A DNA stretch of 64,000 nt from Aliigemmobacter aestuarii. Its GTDB lineage: Bacteria > Pseudomonadota > Alphaproteobacteria > Rhodobacterales > Rhodobacteraceae. Shown in pieces: positions 8,355-16,217 of this stretch. How positions within the stretch are numbered: the stretch's first letter is position 1; each line of letters starts with the position of its first letter. Under the pieces are notes generated by a model that did not search any database, had not been told where the DNA came from, and worked only from the letters and a program-made list of their open reading frames with translations. Location of the stretch: positions 992,001 through 1,056,000 of the forward strand of contig NZ_SSND01000001.1 in assembly GCF_004799285.1 (NCBI RefSeq). The letters run 5' to 3'. The translations under genes and the position numbers were made by a program.

Positions 8355-10430
8355 TCAGTTCAGATCCTTCAACAGGCGGCCGTGGCGGCGCACTTCGGTC
8401 AGGACCTCGCCAAAGGTGGTCAGGCCGCGCCCCTTCAGCATGGGCACCAGCTTCAGGAAGGCATCGGCCGTGGCCACCGTGTCGCCGATGGCGGTGTGGC
8501 GGGCCTCCTCGGGGATGGTGATGCCAAGCCTGTGGCTCAGCGCATCAAGGCTGTGCACCTCGTGCTGGCCATAGACGACCGCCGAAAGAAGAACCGTATC
8601 GAGGATCGGGTTGTCGAAGCGCTGCCCGATCCCGTCTTCGTGGCGGCGCAGGAATTCCATGTCGAAGGGCGCATTATGCGCCACCAGCACGGCGCCCTCG
8701 GCGAACTTGTGGAAGGCGCGGCCCACCTCCTCGATGAAAGGGGCCTCGGACACCATCGCCTCGGTGATGCCATGCACTTCGGTCGATCCGGGCGGGATCG
8801 GGCGGCGGGGATTGACCAGCGTGTCGAAGACCTCGGCCTCGACCCGCTTGCCGTTGACGATCCGCACGGCGGCGATCTGCACGATCTCGTCGCCATGGGC
8901 GGGCATCAGGCCGGTGGTTTCGGTGTCGAAGACGACATAGGTCAGGTCTTCCAGGCGGGCGGCGGCCACTTCCTCGTTCCTCGCCTTCGACAGAAGATCG
9001 AAATCGTAGACGACGGCCCGGACGACGGGCTTTGGCCGCTTCACCTCGCGCCGGGCGGCGCGGATCGGCAGGCAAAGCTGCGCCCGGCCGGCCCCGGCGG
9101 GTTCGGGCCAGATCTCGGTCGCATGCGCCGCCAGGACCGAACGGCCCGTGACCTGCGGCACGGCGGGGTCAAGCGGTTCGGACAGCCAGCTTTCCAGGTC
9201 CGTGACGGAAAGGGTCCGGCCCTGCCACGACAGGCGGATCATGGCCTCGGTCCCGTCCTCGGCCAGCGTGACGCGGAAGGCGTCGCCATGCCCTGCCCGC
9301 GCCAGACGCAGCGCCAGCATGTCCAGAAGCCCGATCACCTCGAACCCGTTGCAGCGCAGCATGAGTGGCGCGGTTTCGGTTTCGACCCGGTAGCCGTCCG
9401 CCTCCATCCGCGCGCGCAGGCCGTCGATCAGGTCGGAAGCGCGGGTCAGGGACAGCGGCCAGCCTTCGCTGCGGCCCTCGTCGTGGCGGCGGCCCAGGTC
9501 GGTCACAGCCTGCGACAGGGCCGAGACCTCGTCGCGCAGCGCCTTTTCAATGCGGGGCGGCGGCGCTTCGCCTTCGGGCAGCACGCCCATCAGGGTGGCA
9601 AGGTTGGCCGCTGGCCGGCGCAGGCGGTCGAAGATTTCGGCCATCAGCGCCTCGCGCCGGGCATGCATCGCCAGATCGCCGGTCACATCGCGCAAGGTCA
9701 GGACATAGCCGGGGGCCGAACCCGCATCGACCGGCAAAAGCCGCATCCTTGCGGCAAGAACACGCGCCTCGCCCACCGTCGTGGCCAGCAGGTCCGAGGC
9801 GGCATCCTCGTCGCCGGTGGCGACAAGACGGTCATAGGCGAGCTTTACAGGCCCCGCCCGCAGGTAATCGAACAGCTTGCGGTCCAGTCCGGGCGCGGCA
9901 GCCCCGGCGCCGATCAGTTCCACAGCCTGCCCGTTGTAGAAGACCAGCTGATGATCGGCCGAACACAGCAGCACCCCCACGGGCACATCCGACAGCAGGG
10001 TTTCAAGCCTCTCCTTTTCCGAGGCAAGGCGCGTGGTTTCCCGTGCCACCGCTTCGGCCAGCGCATTGCGGGTTTCATCGAGGCTTGCCGCCGCCGCCTT
10101 CGCCGCGGGGGCCAGATCGCCCAGATAGCGCGCGATTTCGGCGTTCATGTCGCCCGACGCATCGGAATGGGCGCGCGCACGCAGCGAACCCGCCAGCGTC
10201 TCGATCGGTTTGGCGACGTTCATGTCGAACAGGTACCAGACCCAGGCGGTCAGTCCGAAGATGGCAAAGCCACCGACAGTGCCGCCCTGGATGAAGGCCG
10301 AAAGCGTTTCCGGATCACCAAGGCGCCGGTATCCCAGCCAAAGGCCGACCCCCACCGCCGCCACCGCCCCCACGGCCAGCGCGGCGAAGAACAGGAACAT
10401 CCTTACCCGCAGGCTGAGCCTTGACAGCAT
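8355..10430 (-). CDS. Membrane PAS - degenerate histidine kinase - DEDDh 3'-5' exonuclease fusion
   Basis: A 691-aa inner-membrane protein. Two membrane segments (about 10-30 and 50-68) are followed by a HAMP-like helical linker (70-140) and a PAS-like domain (about 143-255). Next comes a DHp-like helix whose H-box reads IFDRLRRPAANL, with Asp268 where the phospho-acceptor His would be. A region resembling a decayed HATPase domain follows (about 325-458, lacking clear N, G1 and G2 boxes), then a DnaQ-type exonuclease domain (about 497-665). The exonuclease looks catalytically complete: FDTETTG (Asp502, Glu504), LVAHNAPFD (Asp590) and HTAIGDTVATADAF (His645, Asp650). It is the last gene of the acs operon, 3 bp after the receiver gene. 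Databases often name such proteins DNA polymerase III epsilon, but the membrane and sensor parts argue for a signalling role. Domain calls are by eye. Confidence 0.85.
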   Translation of the reverse strand: MLSRLSLRVRMFLFFAALAVGAVAAVGVGLWLGYRRLGDPETLSAFIQGGTVGGFAIFGLTAWVWYLFDMNVAKPIETLAGSLRARAHSDASGDMNAEIARYLGDLAPAAKAAAASLDETRNALAEAVARETTRLASEKERLETLLSDVPVGVLLCSADHQLVFYNGQAVELIGAGAAAPGLDRKLFDYLRAGPVKLAYDRLVATGDEDAASDLLATTVGEARVLAARMRLLPVDAGSAPGYVLTLRDVTGDLAMHARREALMAEIFDRLRRPAANLATLMGVLPEGEAPPPRIEKALRDEVSALSQAVTDLGRRHDEGRSEGWPLSLTRASDLIDGLRARMEADGYRVETETAPLMLRCNGFEVIGLLDMLALRLARAGHGDAFRVTLAEDGTEAMIRLSWQGRTLSVTDLESWLSEPLDPAVPQVTGRSVLAAHATEIWPEPAGAGRAQLCLPIRAARREVKRPKPVVRAVVYDFDLLSKARNEEVAAARLEDLTYVVFDTETTGLMPAHGDEIVQIAAVRIVNGKRVEAEVFDTLVNPRRPIPPGSTEVHGITEAMVSEAPFIEEVGRAFHKFAEGAVLVAHNAPFDMEFLRRHEDGIGQRFDNPILDTVLLSAVVYGQHEVHSLDALSHRLGITIPEEARHTAIGDTVATADAFLKLVPMLKGRGLTTFGEVLTEVRRHGRLLKDLN

Positions 10431-10433
10431 GGA

Positions 10434-10823
10434 TCAGGCCCCCTCGCCCAGCAGGCGGCGGACCTCTTCGCGCAACTCCTTCAATTCGAAGGGCTTCGAG
10501 ATGAATCCGTCGGCGCCGAGGGCCAGACCCTTCTTGCGTTCGATGGCCGACCCGCGCGCGGTCATCATCAGGATCTTCACATCCGCAAGGTCCGGATCAA
10601 GCCGCACCCCCTGGCAGATCTCATAGCCGGACACTTCCGGCAGCATCACGTCGAGCAGGACCAGATCGGGATGCGTGGCGCGGATCCGCTCCAACGCCTC
10701 GCCGCCGCTGGCGATGCGGTCATGGTCATAGCCTTCGCGCGTCATCAGGAAATCCAGCGCGATGGCGATGTTGTCCTCGTCCTCGACGACGAGAACGCGA
10801 TGTTTCCTCCCTCCGTCGGCCAT
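10434..10823 (-). CDS. Stand-alone receiver-domain response regulator
   Basis: A 129-aa protein consisting only of a CheY-like receiver. It shows the acidic pocket VVEDEDN, the phospho-acceptor in LVLLDVMLPEVSG, the MMTARG switch Thr, and the KPF lysine motif (FISKPFELKEL). No output domain follows. ATG 10823 is preceded by GGAGG; the longer upstream frame runs into the neighbouring gene. It sits 1 bp after the stop of the small membrane protein gene and 3 bp before the PAS/pseudokinase/exonuclease gene, so it is the obvious partner of that protein. Since that neighbour lacks a phospho-acceptor His, the source of phosphate is unclear. Confidence 0.93.
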   Translation of the reverse strand: MADGGRKHRVLVVEDEDNIAIALDFLMTREGYDHDRIASGGEALERIRATHPDLVLLDVMLPEVSGYEICQGVRLDPDLADVKILMMTARGSAIERKKGLALGADGFISKPFELKELREEVRRLLGEGA

Positions 10824-10824
10824 A

Positions 10825-11346
10825 TCAATCCTCCTGGCAGGCCGCCTTCTGCAATCTGTCTTCCGTCTCGGGTACAATCCATTCGGCACCGGTCAGCGTG
10901 CCATCGGGACCAATGTTCATGCCTTCCGTCACGGGCACGCGGCGCCCTTCGGCGCAGTCGAACACCATCAGGGCGTTTCTGGGGTTCTTCCAGCGTTCAA
11001 AGGCGAAAAGCTGCACGACCTTCAGTTCGGCGCGTTCCGGATGGCGGGCGGTCTTGGACCGGTCCATCGCCAGAAAGCCCGAAGTCATCGGCACGATGAA
11101 GGTCCAGGGGCGCAGGGCCTGCGGTTCGGTCCGGGTCTCGACGATCTCGAACCCCTCGGGCAGTTCGCCCGACACGCGGTCGAACCAGTCATATTCCAGC
11201 CAGATCGTCACGCCGATCAGCCCCGCCGCCGCGACGACCGTGACGAACCAGCGGGGAATCCTCGAACCGGAAATCTTGCGCATCAGCAGCGCGATCCCGC
11301 CAAAGCCCATGGCGGCGACGATGGCGGCGATCAGTTCGAGTGCCAT
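10825..11346 (-). CDS. Small membrane-anchored protein of the acetate operon, unknown function
   Basis: A 173-aa protein that I do not recognise as a named family. It has two N-terminal membrane segments (about 3-22 and 32-50), with the remaining 120 residues soluble and containing two Cys (FDCAEGRR; AACQED). Gene position is its best clue: 12 bp after the DUF294 gene and 1 bp before the receiver gene, inside the acs operon. That suggests a part in the same transport or signalling unit. No catalytic motif is seen. Confidence 0.75.
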   Translation of the reverse strand: MALELIAAIVAAMGFGGIALLMRKISGSRIPRWFVTVVAAAGLIGVTIWLEYDWFDRVSGELPEGFEIVETRTEPQALRPWTFIVPMTSGFLAMDRSKTARHPERAELKVVQLFAFERWKNPRNALMVFDCAEGRRVPVTEGMNIGPDGTLTGAEWIVPETEDRLQKAACQED

Positions 11347-11358
11347 GTTCTTCCTCTG

Positions 11359-13182
11359 TTATCCTCGCGCGCCACGGGCCGAGCCGATGGCGGATTGCAT
11401 CGTCCGCACCACCACGAAGGCGTCGCGCAGGTGGCTTCGTTCGAAATCCGACAGATCGGACGGCGCCAGGAAATTGTCGGGCTTGCGGCCCGACCGGACC
11501 AGCCGCGCCTGGTTTTCCAGCCGGGTCTGGGCGATCAGGTCATAGGCCTCGATCAGGTCGCGCGCGCCCGAGGTCGAGATCACGCCCGCATCCTCGGCGG
11601 CCAGCAGGCGCGCGCGGGTGTTCGCCGGTTCCAGTTGGCCGATCAGCGTGTAGATGCGGCCCAGATCGACCACCGGCACCACGCCGTTGTGCTTCATGTC
11701 GATGTGGTTCTTGTGTTCGCCCGACCGGATCGTGGCAAAGCCCCGCAACAGGCCAAGCGGCGGCGTGTGTTTGAGGCTGTTCGAGATCATGTGCGCGACG
11801 AAGATGGAATTCTTCGCGGCCATTTCCAGCGTTTCGGCCTGAAGGTCGCGGAACAGGCTGGCGGCACCGCCGATCGGCCGCAGGTCGAACATCACGCTGG
11901 CCAACATCTGGGCCATCGGATCGGGCTTGTTGACCCAGCCGCTGAAATACCCGCGCCAGACCGACATGCGCTGGCACCATTGCGGGTTGGTCGCCATCAT
12001 GTCGCCGGGGCAATAGACATAGCCGCAGGCGTGCAGGCCGTCCGAAACGAAGCGCGCCAGATCGGCGAAATAGGCCATGTCGTCATCGGTGGCGCTGTCG
12101 TCGATGAACAGGCAGTTGTCCTGATCCGACACGCCCGTCTGTTCCTGCCGTCCCTGGCTTCCGCAGGCCAGCCAGAGATACGGCACCGGCGCGGGGCCAA
12201 GCTGTGCCTCGCCCATGGCCAGAAGCCGGCGCGTCACCGTGTCGGCGATGTCGGTGATCAGGCGGGTGACGACCTCGTGCGCGTTGTTGCCGCCGACAAG
12301 CTGGACCAGCAGTTTCGGGATGCGCGCCGTGACGGCGGCCATTTCCTCGACCGTCTCGGCGGTGGCCGCGTCGCGGACCAGAAGCGCCGAGGACACGGCC
12401 TGAAACCGGGTGATGTCGGTCTGGGTGACCATGCCGACAAGGCGGCCATCGTCGACCACCGGCAGGTGTCCGATCCGGCGTTCCAGCATGATGTGAAGGA
12501 TGTCGGAACCCAGGCTTTCGGGGGTCAGGGCCACCGGGTCTGCGGTCATCACCTCGCCCACGGGCGTGGCCGGGTCCATCCCGCTGGCCAGAACCTTGTT
12601 CGTCATGTCGCGGGTCGTCACGATGCCGACGAAGCGGCCATCCTCGACGACGCCCAGGCTTGAGACATGCGCGTCGCGCATCTTCTGTGCCGCGGTGCGC
12701 ACGCTGTCGGCGGCGCCCACCGTGACCGGCTTGCGCGCCATCAGGTCGCCCACCTTCAACGTCGTCAGGTCGGTGTTGCGCCCCTCGGACGACCGGCCGC
12801 GGTTGAAGAACCGTTCGAAAGCCGGGAAGGTCGCGATCAGGCGCCGGAATTCGGCCGTGGGAAGCAGCAGAAGGACCGCATCCTCGGTCACGCGCGCGGT
12901 CGTCACCGCCAGCCCGTCGCGCATCAGCCCCCGTTCGCCGAAACTGTTGCGCACCCCAAGAAGCGACACAAGCCCGCCCGAAGGTTCCAGAACCTCGACC
13001 GAACCACGCTTGACAAGGTAAAGACCCTTGAGCGGCTCACCCGCGTGATAGACCTCTTCGCCCGCGGCGAATTCCCTGCGGCTGAAGGAACCGGCGACCC
13101 GCGCCAGTTCGTCCCGCGGCAGGGTATCGTAGGGATGGACGCTTTCCAGAAAACCGATGATGGGATCGTCAGATGGAATCAT
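11359..13182 (-). CDS. cNMP-binding / CBS pair / DUF294 nucleotidyltransferase protein
   Basis: A 607-aa cytosolic regulatory protein. A cyclic-nucleotide-binding-like fold (about 15-125, with NSFGERGLM) is followed by two CBS repeats (about 145-200 and 208-265) and a DUF294 nucleotidyltransferase-like domain. The latter has the GlnD-type motif GSQGRQEQTGVSDQDN (Gly341-Ser342, Asp353, Asp355), then a helical DUF294 C-terminal domain. The motif looks intact, so it may transfer a nucleotide to a partner protein; that is inference. It lies directly after the symporter gene (54 bp) and before the membrane protein (12 bp). CBS domains usually bind adenine nucleotides, which would fit a sensor of the AMP made by Acs. 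Confidence 0.9.
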   Translation of the reverse strand: MIPSDDPIIGFLESVHPYDTLPRDELARVAGSFSRREFAAGEEVYHAGEPLKGLYLVKRGSVEVLEPSGGLVSLLGVRNSFGERGLMRDGLAVTTARVTEDAVLLLLPTAEFRRLIATFPAFERFFNRGRSSEGRNTDLTTLKVGDLMARKPVTVGAADSVRTAAQKMRDAHVSSLGVVEDGRFVGIVTTRDMTNKVLASGMDPATPVGEVMTADPVALTPESLGSDILHIMLERRIGHLPVVDDGRLVGMVTQTDITRFQAVSSALLVRDAATAETVEEMAAVTARIPKLLVQLVGGNNAHEVVTRLITDIADTVTRRLLAMGEAQLGPAPVPYLWLACGSQGRQEQTGVSDQDNCLFIDDSATDDDMAYFADLARFVSDGLHACGYVYCPGDMMATNPQWCQRMSVWRGYFSGWVNKPDPMAQMLASVMFDLRPIGGAASLFRDLQAETLEMAAKNSIFVAHMISNSLKHTPPLGLLRGFATIRSGEHKNHIDMKHNGVVPVVDLGRIYTLIGQLEPANTRARLLAAEDAGVISTSGARDLIEAYDLIAQTRLENQARLVRSGRKPDNFLAPSDLSDFERSHLRDAFVVVRTMQSAIGSARGARG

Positions 13183-13236
13183 GGTCGCCGCCCTTGTTGG
13201 GTGGCGCGCCCCCTGAGCGGGGACGCGCCGTCATCA

Positions 13237-15192
13237 TCAGTGGGCCTGCGCCTTGCCGGCGCCGCGCGGGATGCGGATCGATTCCACCAGATCCACCACT
13301 TCGCGCGGCGGAGCCTTGGTGGCCATCGACACGATCCAGGCCACGCCGAAGTTCACCAGAGCACCGATGGTGCCGATGGACAGCGGCGAGATGCCGAAGA
13401 AGTGGTTGGCCGGGGTGTTGGCATACACGTTCGTGCCGGGGATGAAGAACCAGCCCAGGTAGAGGAAGATGTAGACCGCGGTGAACACCAGACCCGCCAG
13501 CATGCCGAGGATCGCGCCTTCCTTGTTGATGCGCTTCGAGAAGATGCCCATCATCAAAGCCGGGAAGATCGTCGCGGCAGCCAGACCGAAGGCCAGCGCC
13601 ACCACCTGCGCGGCAAAGCCGGGCGGGTTCAGACCCAGCCAGGTCGCCACACCGATGGCAACCGCCATCGAGATACGCGCGGCCAGCAGTTCACCCTTTT
13701 CCGAGATGTTCGGGTTCAGGGCGCCCTTGATCAGGTCGTGCGAGATCGCCGACGAGATCGCAAGCAGCAGACCGGCGGCGGTCGACAGAGCGGCAGCCAG
13801 ACCACCGGCAGCCACCAGAGCCACGACCCAGCCCGGCAGAGCCGCGATTTCCGGGTTCGCCAGCACCATGATGTCGTTGTCGACCTTGGTCAGTTCGTTG
13901 CCGACCAGACCGAGTTCGGCCAGCGACTTGTCGCCAAGCTTGGCTTCGGCCAGCGCGGCGGCCTGAGCGGCCTGCGCTTCGGTCACGGCAGCTTCAAGCG
14001 GGGCCTTGTCGGCATCCGCCGCGGCTTCGGCAAGTGCCTTCTGGGCATCGGCCACAGCCTTGTTGGCGGCCGCCACGGCAGCCGGTTCGTTGAAGTACTG
14101 GATCATGCCGTCGCCGTTCCGGTCTTCAAAGTTCAGCAGGCCGGTGGCTTTCCAGGTGTTGATCCAGGACAGTTCGGGCTTGCTTTCGATATCGGCGATC
14201 GAAAGCGCCGGGGCCGACAGGGCCGGACCGGTCACGGCACCGGGCCAGAAGGTCGTCGTCAGGTTCAGACGGGCCATCGCACCCACCGCCGGAGCGACAG
14301 TGTAGAGCAGCGCGATGAAGACCAGCGCCCAACCGGCCGACGAACGGGCGTCCGCAACCTTCGGAACGGTGAAGAAGCGGATGATCACGTGCGGCAGACC
14401 CGCGGTACCGATCATCAGCGCCATCGTGAACAGGATCATGTTGAACATGTTCGAGGTTTCGGCGGTATAGGCGGTGAAGCCCAGTTCCGTCACGAGGCTG
14501 TCCAGCTTGGCCAGCATCGAGATTTCACCGTTCGAAGGCGCATAGCTGCCGATCAGGCCGAGCTGCGGGAAGAAGTTCCCGGTCAGCGCGAGCGAGATGA
14601 AGATCGCCGGGATGGTGTAGGCGATGATCAGGACGATGTACTGCGCCACCTGCGTGTAGGTGATGCCCTTCATGCCGCCCAGAACGGCGTAGGCGAACAC
14701 GATCGCCGCACCGATATAAAGGCCCATGTCGGTCGACACTTCGAGGAAGCGCGAGAAAGTCACGCCCACACCGCGCATCTGGCCGATCACGTAGGTGACC
14801 GAGATCACGATGAGGCAGATCACCGCCACCAGACGCGCCGTCGTCGAATAGAAACGGTCGCCGATGAATTCCGGCACGGTGAACTTGCCGAACTTGCGCA
14901 GATAGGGGGCAAGCAGCAGCGCCAGAAGCACGTAACCACCGGTCCAGCCCATCAGGAAGGCCGACTGCTGATAGCCGCCGGCAGGTGCCAGCGCGATGAT
15001 GCCCGCCATCGAGATGAACGACGCGGCCGACATCCAGTCGGCGCCGGTGGCCATCCCGTTCATGATCGGGTTCACACCCTGACCGGCGGCGTAGAATTCC
15101 GCGGTCGAGCCCGCCCGGGCCCAGATCGCGATCCCGATGTAGATGGCAAAGGTGATGCCAACCACGATCAGGTTAAGGGTAAACTGATCCAT
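13237..15192 (-). CDS. actP: Sodium:solute symporter, VC_2705 type (probable acetate permease)
   Basis: A 651-aa inner-membrane transporter of the SSS family, probably importing acetate or another short carboxylate with Na+ or H+. It has about 13 membrane helices and the typical GADWMSAASFISMAG and GGMKGITYTQV segments. Between helices it carries an unusual soluble insert (about 345-445): an EF-hand-like loop at 357-368 (DRNGDGMIQYFN) and then a long Ala/Lys/Glu-rich helix (about 370-420). The small DUF4212 subunit is encoded 15 bp upstream. Position behind acs and adk supports acetate as substrate. The symbol actP is by analogy to the E. coli acetate permease; substrate is not proven by sequence. 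Confidence 0.9.
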   Translation of the reverse strand: MDQFTLNLIVVGITFAIYIGIAIWARAGSTAEFYAAGQGVNPIMNGMATGADWMSAASFISMAGIIALAPAGGYQQSAFLMGWTGGYVLLALLLAPYLRKFGKFTVPEFIGDRFYSTTARLVAVICLIVISVTYVIGQMRGVGVTFSRFLEVSTDMGLYIGAAIVFAYAVLGGMKGITYTQVAQYIVLIIAYTIPAIFISLALTGNFFPQLGLIGSYAPSNGEISMLAKLDSLVTELGFTAYTAETSNMFNMILFTMALMIGTAGLPHVIIRFFTVPKVADARSSAGWALVFIALLYTVAPAVGAMARLNLTTTFWPGAVTGPALSAPALSIADIESKPELSWINTWKATGLLNFEDRNGDGMIQYFNEPAAVAAANKAVADAQKALAEAAADADKAPLEAAVTEAQAAQAAALAEAKLGDKSLAELGLVGNELTKVDNDIMVLANPEIAALPGWVVALVAAGGLAAALSTAAGLLLAISSAISHDLIKGALNPNISEKGELLAARISMAVAIGVATWLGLNPPGFAAQVVALAFGLAAATIFPALMMGIFSKRINKEGAILGMLAGLVFTAVYIFLYLGWFFIPGTNVYANTPANHFFGISPLSIGTIGALVNFGVAWIVSMATKAPPREVVDLVESIRIPRGAGKAQAH

Positions 15193-15207
15193 CTGTCCCC
15201 TGCTCCC

Positions 15208-15465
15208 TTATTCGTCCACACCGTGTTCCTTGTCGAGCTTGTTCATCCGCGCGGCATACGCGAAGATCAGCACGAGGAACACGTAGATTGACCCGTTCTG
15301 CGCGAACCAGAAGCCCAGATCGGCGCCGCCGACCATGATGCCCTTCAGCGCGGGGCGAAGGATGATGCCAAGCCCGAACGAGCACGCAAACCAGACCGCC
15401 AAAGAAATGAGGATGATCCGGACGTTCGCGGCCCAATAGGCGTTGGACGATGATTTGTCCGCCAT
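15208..15465 (-). CDS. DUF4212 small subunit of the solute symporter
   Basis: An 85-aa protein with two membrane helices (about 15-38 and 50-72) and a short charged tail (NKLDKEHGVDE). It matches the DUF4212 family of small proteins encoded immediately before VC_2705-type sodium:solute symporters, where they are thought to be an accessory subunit. The gene ends 15 bp before the symporter start and begins 67 bp after adk. A precise function is not known. Confidence 0.88.
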   Translation of the reverse strand: MADKSSSNAYWAANVRIILISLAVWFACSFGLGIILRPALKGIMVGGADLGFWFAQNGSIYVFLVLIFAYAARMNKLDKEHGVDE

Positions 15466-15532
15466 GAGTGCTACTCCCTGAGGTTTCTCTCCATACCACC
15501 GCCCCCCTTCCCCGAGGGACGGCAGCCTCCCT

Positions 15533-16201
15533 TCACGCCGAAACGCGTTTCACGATGGCCGCGAGCCCGTCGCGGATGTCGGCGATGGCACCCATCGCGT
15601 CGATCCGTTCCAGAACAGCGCGCCCGTCGTAATAGGCGATCAGCGGTGCCGTCTGGGCGTGATAGGCCTTCAGCCTTTCGCGCACCGTCTCGGCGTTGTC
15701 GTCGGCCCGGCGTTTGAACTCCGTGCCGCCGCATTTGTCACAAGTGCCTGCGTGGGCGGGCTGCTTGAATTCGTCGTGATATCCCTCGCCGCAACCGGCG
15801 CAGGTGTAGCGGCCCGAAACGCGGCCGACCATGGCCTCGTCGTCCACTTCCAGGCTGATCGCCGCCGTCACCTTCTGGCCCTTTTCGGCCAGCATGGCAT
15901 CCAGCGCCGCGGCCTGGCCATCGGTGCGGGGGAAGCCGTCGAGGATGACGCCGCGCGCGGTGTCAGGTTCGGCCATGCGGTCCTTCAGGATCGCCAGAAC
16001 GATCTCGTCCGAGACAAGCTGACCCGCTTCCATCACCGCCTTGGCCTTGCGGCCCGCCTCGGTGCCCGCGGCCACGGCCGCGCGCAAGAGATCGCCGGTG
16101 GAAAGCTGGACCAGCCCGAAATCCTCTTCGAGCATCCGGGCCTGTGTGCCCTTCCCGGCCCCCGGAGGACCGAGAAGGATCAGAACGGGAGTATCCGCCA
16201 T
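15533..16201 (-). CDS. adk: Adenylate kinase, zinc-LID type
   Basis: Catalyses AMP + ATP = 2 ADP in the cytosol. The 222-aa product has the P-loop GPPGAGKGT (11-19), LSTGDLLR, DGFPRT and a long LID. The LID has four Cys (134, 137, 154, 157: CAGC and CDKC) as in zinc-stabilised adenylate kinases. ATG 16201 is chosen; an in-frame GTG at 16225 would overlap the acs stop. The gene follows acs by 16 bp. Its place in the acs operon makes sense because Acs releases AMP, which Adk returns to ADP. Many genomes keep adk in the ribosomal-protein cluster instead, and another copy elsewhere is possible. Confidence 0.95.
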   Translation of the reverse strand: MADTPVLILLGPPGAGKGTQARMLEEDFGLVQLSTGDLLRAAVAAGTEAGRKAKAVMEAGQLVSDEIVLAILKDRMAEPDTARGVILDGFPRTDGQAAALDAMLAEKGQKVTAAISLEVDDEAMVGRVSGRYTCAGCGEGYHDEFKQPAHAGTCDKCGGTEFKRRADDNAETVRERLKAYHAQTAPLIAYYDGRAVLERIDAMGAIADIRDGLAAIVKRVSA

Positions 16202-16217
16202 GATGTCAGCCACCCCG

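Noticed and set aside
12667-15291. 874-codon plus-strand frame opposite the symporter
   Set aside because: His/Gln/Arg-rich shadow of a strongly supported membrane protein gene; no motif.
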